Origin: Carex sylvatica
Taxonomy: Eukaryota > Streptophyta > Magnoliopsida > Poales > Cyperaceae
Length of the DNA stretch: 64,000 nt
Reading direction: 5' to 3'
Assembly (NCBI GenBank): GCA_964058845.1
Contig: CAXKVR010000074.1
Coordinates: 48,742-112,741, forward strand
A model generated the notes under the pieces. It was given only the letters and a program-made list of their open reading frames with translations. It made no database searches and was not told the DNA's origin. The position numbers were made by a program, and so were the translations under genes. Each line of letters opens with the position of its first letter. Within the stretch, counting starts at the first letter, position 1. Shown piece by piece: positions 57,809-64,000 of this stretch.

Positions 57809-57843
57809 CCCCCCCCCCCCCCCCCAATTTTTTTTTTTTTTTT
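57809..57843. repeat. Poly-C then poly-T tract
   Basis: Seventeen C, then AA, then sixteen T. The ORF here is an artefact of the tract. Confidence 0.85.
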
Positions 57844-58220
57844 ACATATATAGCGAATGTAAAATTTCAGATTCAAATTTTCATTTGCAAAATTGTGCAC
57901 TTTCTAATTCAAAATTAAGAAAAGCTCAACTTTCTGAAGACATACTGAGCGTAAAAATATAAATAACATATATATAACTCTTTTTTTATAATAAATTAAG
58001 AAGTAAAAGGAAAATGAATAATATATTTTTGCTCGATTTTTAAAAAATAAAATAATAAGATGAAAGCGAATGATTTATGTTTAACATCTATTCACTCAGT
58101 GATCGTTCGCCAATGGATAATGAGGCACGTGCATTTTATTTTTTCCCTTTATTTTTGCCACCATCCTCTTATGCTTGTCAAATTGTAAAATTCAAATTCA
58201 TATTATTTGATACTTAATTA

Positions 58221-58560
58221 TTCAATTTTTTAATCTTGTTCTCCATATTTTCAATTTTTTAATCTTGTTCTCCATATTAATATGTGTTTGGAGACCAAAT
58301 TTTACATATTTTGAAAAAAATTTACTATTTTTTTAGATTTATTGAAAATCGCTGTTTTTTTATGGTTCAGATTTGCTGAAAACAGCGATTTTCAATAAAT
58401 CTAAAAAAATAGTAAAAAAATTCCAAATAATGTAAAATTTGGTCTCCAAACACATATTAATATGGAGAACAAGATGAATGTTTCAGATCGACCGTTATAA
58501 TTTTAAAAAGTCAAATATTGAGCCGTTGCACGGAGATCCTCTATGCTACGCATAACATGC
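58221..58560. mobile_element. One-armed foldback element with intact core hairpin
   Basis: 58270-58475 is a near-perfect hairpin of the shared core (GTTTGGAGACCAAATTTTAC..AGATTTATTGAAAATCGCTG and complement). The right arm runs on to TCAGATCGACCGTT and about 58560. The left arm stops early and is replaced by a 29-bp tandem duplication (58221-58249 and 58250-58278). Confidence 0.75.
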
Positions 58561-59111
58561 TAGCATATTCCTATATAAGAGCTGGTTTGACTTTATATTT
58601 TTTTATTGTAATTATTTCTGTTCGTTTGAGATTTATAAAGAAGCAAAAGTATTATACATTTTCTTTAATGAATCTGATTATGTTTAAAGCATTGACCCTT
58701 TATTAAGCAAATTTAGTAAGCAAGTGTGCTCTGTTTTCTCTCTGTTTTTTTATTGAGAATTTGCTACTCTGTTTTTTGACCTATAGGTTTTGTGGAAATC
58801 CCACTGCATGATTTGATTTGCGTGTCAAATCGGTCATGCACATAAGCACGCTGGTCGATTACTTTCCTCGCTTAATCATGAATAAAATTTCTTTCATCTA
58901 AAGTGCAAAAGAGGAAAATATTCTTTGAAACTCTCACCATTTTTTACTCTCTTTTAAAAAAAAAAAAATTGGTCAATATAATGTAGTCATTTAACAGCGA
59001 TAAATTTAGATGCGTCCTTCTTTGACAAAAGCACAGTCCGAAAGTTGCGTAATGTTTTACCTTTTCTCATTTTTTTCTTTGTTTTTTTTAGAAGAGGGTT
59101 GGGTCAAACCA

Positions 59112-59231
59112 GGCAAAGATTTTAACCGAGCAGCTTTAACTTTATGCAACGCACTGATTATATAATCAAAACAACATTGTATATGATTCTTGCGCTGCAT
59201 AAAGTCAAAATGGTATGTTAAATCTTTTACC
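59112..59231. mobile_element. ~120-bp hairpin MITE, same family as 57320
   Basis: GGCAAAGATTTTAACCGAGC on the left pairs with the complement of TGTTAAATCTTTTACC on the right, with CTTTATGCAACGC/GCGCTGCATAAAG inside. TCAAAC occurs on both flanks; the duplication is imperfect. Confidence 0.75.
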
Positions 59232-59876
59232 AATCAAACTATTTATAATCTTATAGCATCATATTCCAACAACTCAAATGAGTTTCTAAATAACTGTTAA
59301 TCACTTTTAAGAAATTAAGGTCTCTAAAGTTTTCAACTCTCATATTCTTGAAATTAATTTTAAAATTTTTATTAAATCATGTCAGCAACAAATTTAAAAA
59401 GAAAAATAATTTGAATCAATAATTTAGCCAGCATAGAGTTTATAAACAGTTTTTTCTAATAAAAAATTTTACTGCATAGTTTCTAAATAAAAAAAAACTC
59501 TTTTACATCTCTAAAACTAAATTAAAAAATGCCAAATAAGATTAAAAACTCTAATAATACCATAAATGTAGATGCTATCGATTTGATTTCAGACCTGTGA
59601 TATCTCACAGAGAAAGAGTCATCTTTTACTACTATATTAAAAACTAAATAATATAATAATCTTTATTTTTAAAAGTACCATTATACACATAGACGAGGCT
59701 AGCATACATGTTTAAACAGTATGTATTTTGGTTAGTTTGGAAATTACTTGTTTTATTACATTTAGTACTATATAGGTATGTTTGTGAGAATCAAAACTTT
59801 CCATTTGTCTGAAAAATAATTTGGAGAAACTTTTAGGGGGGAATTATATGTGTTCCAATGTGAATAAGGATGTGTA

Positions 59877-59901
59877 TTATATATATATATATATATATAT
59901 A
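59877..59901. repeat. (TA)n microsatellite
   Basis: About twelve TA units in gene-free DNA. Confidence 0.8.
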
Positions 59902-60692
59902 TTTGAGATATGTTAATAGCTATCTTTTTTAGCGCGCTACAATAGATGCGGATCATGCGGTGGAATAGAAGATTGAATTTGAGATTTCCGACAACGTTGA
60001 AAACATTTTAAAGCATAGTGGATTCAAATTACATGAGAAGTAGCATAATGTAAACAATCTTCAAAATATTTGATTTTTAATTAATCAGTACATTTGTAAA
60101 AATTTCTTTCCATCGCCTAACAAGTAAACTGCAAAAAAAATTGTATCACATTATATAATTAGTGAAAATCTTCGATCTCCAAAACATTTGATTTTCAATT
60201 TGTCTGTACATTTAATGCAAGCAATCTTTTTCCACCACCTGACAATCAAACAATTTATTAATGCAAACACTATTATCCTGACTAAAAAAATATAATGTTT
60301 TTCATTTTAAATTTGAGCAAAAAAGACAAATTATATCTTAAATTTGATTGCTTTAGAATAGTAATTTATTATTTTGAGGAGAATTTAAATGTCTCTATTT
60401 TCTGTGTTTCCATCATACCTCCACATTTGAATATTTTAATAACAAAATTTTATATTTATATGTTAAAATAAAATTGTTAGATATGATCTATATAATTTTC
60501 TCTACATGCACATAAAAAGAATTATCACCTTTTGATTTAAATTTTATATAAATCAATAAGTTGAAAACAATTTTAGATGGACATTTATATTTTTAATTTA
60601 AGTTATAGTAATATTAAAAATAAAAACAAAAACAAAATTTTTTAACTCTCCTTTATTATTTTATTTTCTCTTGTAAACTTTTCGCTACGACA
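59902..60692. other. AT-rich gene-free stretch
   Basis: No gene or bounded element recognised. Confidence 0.4.
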
Positions 60693-60700
60693 GTTGCATT

Positions 60701-61372
60701 TAGGGCTGCAAACGAATCAAATCGAATCGAATCAAACTTACTTCAGTTTGAGTTTAAATAAGATTTGAATCGAACTGGTTTGATTTATTTTAGAACAAAC
60801 TTCAATCGACCGAATTAATTATGATTTCAAATTGAATTGAAGTTAATCGAATCACGAACTACATATTTTTTTGGCAGTCACCAGTAGATTATGCATTAGT
60901 TTTCTTCACGCGGTTTTATTTTACCTATTGTCTTTTACGAATTTACACTGATGAATTATGGGTCAGTCCAAAATTCATTTACCTTTTACGCTGCTGAATT
61001 GATTAAAATTACGGGCATAGACCTAGTCAAATGAAATTTATTTCATTGTTAATTTGTCAAGCTGCTGAAGCATTTTTCTATTATAAGTTGCCATTATATT
61101 AACAATTTTGAGCTATGATATTAGTTTGGTTCTGCATTATTAAAGATTGATAGTTGAAGCTATTAGTTGTATTATTTGAGATTCAAATCTAAATAGTTCA
61201 CGAGCCAATTTCGAACAAACTGTTCAATTTGAATTTGAATTTGAATAAGACTCGAACCGCACTGATTTAATTTGTTTCAAAACAAACTAATTTTAAATTA
61301 AATTAATTACCATTTTTTTTCCGAATTAAACTCAAATCCAATCACAAATTATGAACTTTTTGTGCAGCACTA
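60701..61372. mobile_element. Nonautonomous hAT element, 672 bp
   Basis: Flanks GTTGCATT (60693-60700) and CTTGCATT (61373-61380) match at 7 of 8. Termini are TAGGGCTGCA and TGCAGCACTA. The subterminal zones carry repeated CGAATC/GATTCG-type motifs. Confidence 0.8.
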
Positions 61373-61380
61373 CTTGCATT

Positions 61381-63042
61381 CATGTCACCTCACCTCGTGT
61401 GGCACGACGAATGTACACGTCTAGTAGCACGATTGGATAAACCATGGTCCAAATCCTATAAAAACATTAAAATATAGAGCGTGCACCAAGCTATAGATGC
61501 TTTTGTGTAAAAAAGGAAAAAAGTTATTGCACTTTTCAAGCACTTAAAAAGTTTTGAAAAGGTAACCAAGGGTTTGTAATAATAAAAAAAATGTTTCGGA
61601 AAGGAGCCAATCATATTTCTGTGGTTTTCAAATTTGGATTCAAATCTGCTTCTTGAGGACTCTCCTATTCTTTCATCCAAATTGTTCAAAATCAATTACA
61701 CAGCTTCAATTTTTTTTTTATATCAATATAATATATTAAAATGAATCAGATGTAATTAAAACTGTATGATCGATTTTGAACTGTTCAAATGAAAAAATAG
61801 AAGAATGCTTCTTTTCTTAAGAAAATGAGTAGATTTGAATCCTTCAAATTTATACCCGTAATAGTTTGGGCTCAACCGTGTATTTTGTCATCTCTTTATG
61901 TCCTTCACTTCCGTTTCTTTTTCTCAATTTTTTTTTAATTATAAATTTTGTTGATGAAATAAATATGTATTCTTATTGTAAACATATATAGAAGTGCTAC
62001 CTGATCCGTCATTTCTGTACTGACCATTAGGTATTACAATTTTTATTATTTTCTTTACAAAAGATAAAAATTTTAACCTTTCAAATTTTAATATTTATAA
62101 AATATCGCTATATGAATTTCTCTTACATAAAAATATTATCTTTTATCACGAAATTATAAACTCATTCTATGCTCTTCTACTAATATTTATAAAAAAAATT
62201 CTTCTCTACTAATATATATGAGAAGGGTTCAAATGTCTTCAATTTTTTTTATCCTGTTCATTATGCTTTCATTTTAAAACATTAATTAAATTAAAATTTA
62301 ATTCTCAAATATAAAAATAAAACTGTTATATTTGCTTTATATTATTTTCTCTATGCACATACAGAAGATTACGATATTTCAACTTTAGTATGATCAGAAT
62401 CAAGAGCTTAAAAATAAACCTCAATACGGATAAATTGTAGACGATTTTTCAATTTATTGATTCATATAAAAACAAAATCAAAAAGTGATTAAATTTCTAA
62501 TGTGTATGTAGAGAAAATAATATAGATAAGTACTCCTAATGATTTTATTTTAATATATAAGATTTTTAAAAATTAAAAAGTAGATGTATGACATAAACTC
62601 AAAAAATAACAATATTTCAACCCTCAATTTATATTGTATTTTTTTTTTCGTGCAACTCATCTTTCTTCTATAATATTATCTTACGTAAACTAAAATAATA
62701 AATACAAACATCATTCCATAAATGTACGGAATATAAAGTGCCATAATTACCACATATTACATACCATGAAAAGTCAAAATTAGCCACATGAAGCGTATAT
62801 TCGTCAAGAAAAGGATGTCTACATGACCCTCTAACAATATATTTGGTTCGTTACCAATAATTTAACTATTTTTTATTGGAGAAATTGACAGTTTAACTTC
62901 CCCGGTATTCCCCCACTAAAAAAAATGTTTGATTTTTTCCTTTAAAAAAAAAGAAAAAAAGAAAGGAATCAAGCTACCACATATTTTAATAATCGCGGGA
63001 AAATTTTAGCCGGATTTTAAATCTACGATTTTTCACACAAAT
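61381..63042. other. AT-rich gene-free stretch
   Basis: No gene recognised. Short inverted segments occur near 62220-62520 (GAAGGGTTCAAATGTCTTC; TATGCACATACAGAAGATTA against TAATGTGTATGTAGAGAAAA), probably a decayed foldback element. Confidence 0.4.
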
Positions 63043-63165
63043 GGGTAATTTTTTTAATAGAGTAACTTTGACTTCATACAATAGATATACTATAAAATCA
63101 AAACTGCACTGTATATAATTCATGCGCTGTATAAAGTCAAAATTGTTCTGCTAAAAGTTCTACCC
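63043..63165. mobile_element. 123-bp hairpin MITE, same family as 57320
   Basis: GGGTAA..GAGTAACTTTGACTTCAT on the left pairs with ATAAAGTCAAAATTGTTCTG..CTACCC on the right. Exactly the same length as 57320-57442. No target duplication was found. Confidence 0.75.
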
Positions 63166-63191
63166 GGAAAAGCATACTCGTTCTCACTATA

Positions 63192-63588
63192 GAGTATGGC
63201 TATTATAACATCAGTGTCATTTCAGTCTATATAACACCAACTCCAAAATCTATCGAATCGACTTCAAACGGTGAATCCAAACTGTTCAAACCGATCTTCT
63301 TCATTAGTTGTGCGTTTATATGTAAAATTTATAACTTTTTGAATTTATTTGAAATCAAGTCAAGCGGTCAAATGTGTGAGTTCTTAAGTTAATTTTAATA
63401 TATTCATTTTTAAATTTTTTTACCGCTTGATTTGATACTAAAATAACTCAAAAATATAAAAAGTTTGTATGTAAATTCATCACTCATAAAGTAAATTAGT
63501 TTGAACGGTTTGAATTAGTCGTTTGAAGTCTATTCAATAAATTATGAAGTTAGTGTCATGTGACACCGATGTCATACTAGCTGGACTC
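63192..63588. mobile_element. Foldback MITE, tip type GAGTATGGCTAT, exact 9-bp TSD
   Basis: CTCACTATA at 63183-63191 and 63589-63597 is exact. Outer arms GAGTATGG..ACATCAGTGTCA pair with TGACACCGATGTCATAC..GGACTC. The inner core (CGACTTCAAACGGTGAATC, CAAACTGTTCAAACCGAT, GTCAAGCGGTCAAA) matches 21674 and 39237. Confidence 0.9.
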
Positions 63589-63597
63589 CTCACTATA

Positions 63598-64000
63598 TCA
63601 ATTGTCTAGTTATTAATAATGAAAGTGCAACTAAAAATGACTAATATGCCCTCAAGACCAATTCTTCAATTAATCAGCCGAAAAATTTACATAATCATAT
63701 AAAAAAATTATATTAATAAAATATGATTTTATGCTGGAACGTCAAATCGGCCATGTAAACATCAAAATTTTAGCTTGAACTAAAAAAAATACATTTTTTA
63801 TTATAATTATTTAATAAGTCTATTCCCTTTACAACTTACAAAATCACAAAAAAAAGGGATGGGACCCTTTGAAAACGAATGTCTAGCAATCTTGACAACT
63901 ACATAAAATAACTTATAATTACTTTTAAAATTTAACAATTGGAACATACTCCATATCTAATAGTTTATATATATTATAGAATAATCAAATGTTGTTGTTT
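63598..64000. other. AT-rich gene-free window end
   Basis: No feature recognised. Confidence 0.4.

Overview
This is plant nuclear DNA: AT-rich, with split genes carrying GT..AG introns and a high density of plant-type DNA transposons. No phage, plasmid, operon or CRISPR signal is present. A flowering plant is certain from the families (CC-NB-LRR, PPR, plant mobile domain, MIP1-leucine-zipper/DUF547). A non-grass monocot is my guess, from the C-rich 5' half of the ALP1-like gene and the CC-type resistance gene; this is inference only.

Genes. Three genes look intact: an ALP1/HARBI1-like domesticated transposase (14532-15824, +, one exon), a short-chain dehydrogenase/reductase (22869-24567, -, five exons that join in frame to 252 residues) and a MIP1-leucine-zipper/DUF547 protein (46034-50340, -, ten exons that join in frame to 575 residues). 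A CC-NB-LRR resistance gene (5512-10430, -) is intact through the CC, NB-ARC and most LRRs, but its last LRRs are broken by stops and a frameshift. Degraded genes are a plant-mobile-domain (MAIN-like) gene (2-2011, +), a PPR gene (12235-13440, +), a Ulp1-type protease (29219-30345, -), a PIF/Harbinger transposase (31609-33230, -) and an orphan defensin-like exon (35796-36003, -). A Mutator transposase (2487-5192, -) is nearly intact but seems frameshifted near its C-terminus.

Layout. 1-5.5 kb: probable MULE in which the PMD gene and the transposase converge. 5.5-10.8 kb: NLR with a small MITE upstream. 12-16 kb: PPR relic and ALP1-like gene. 16.3-22.2 kb: transposon belt (foldback MITE, 1.4-kb nonautonomous MULE, hAT element with a tRNA-like segment, Tourist-like element). 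22.9-24.6 kb: SDR gene. 24.7-34.5 kb: hAT elements and remains of Ulp1- and transposase-bearing elements. 35-43.1 kb: dense cluster of ~400-bp foldback elements. 46-50.3 kb: DUF547 gene. 51-64 kb: AT-rich, gene-free, scattered MITEs.

The most notable signal is a superfamily of ~360-430-bp nearly complete hairpins whose ends read GAG...CTC. Several are flanked by exact 9-10-bp target-site duplications, as expected of Mutator-type MITEs. They share an inner stem but carry at least five different outer tips. I also found five hAT-type elements with 8-bp duplications (four exact, one 7 of 8). All exon joins were made by eye from splice sites and reading phase; none was tested against transcripts or databases.
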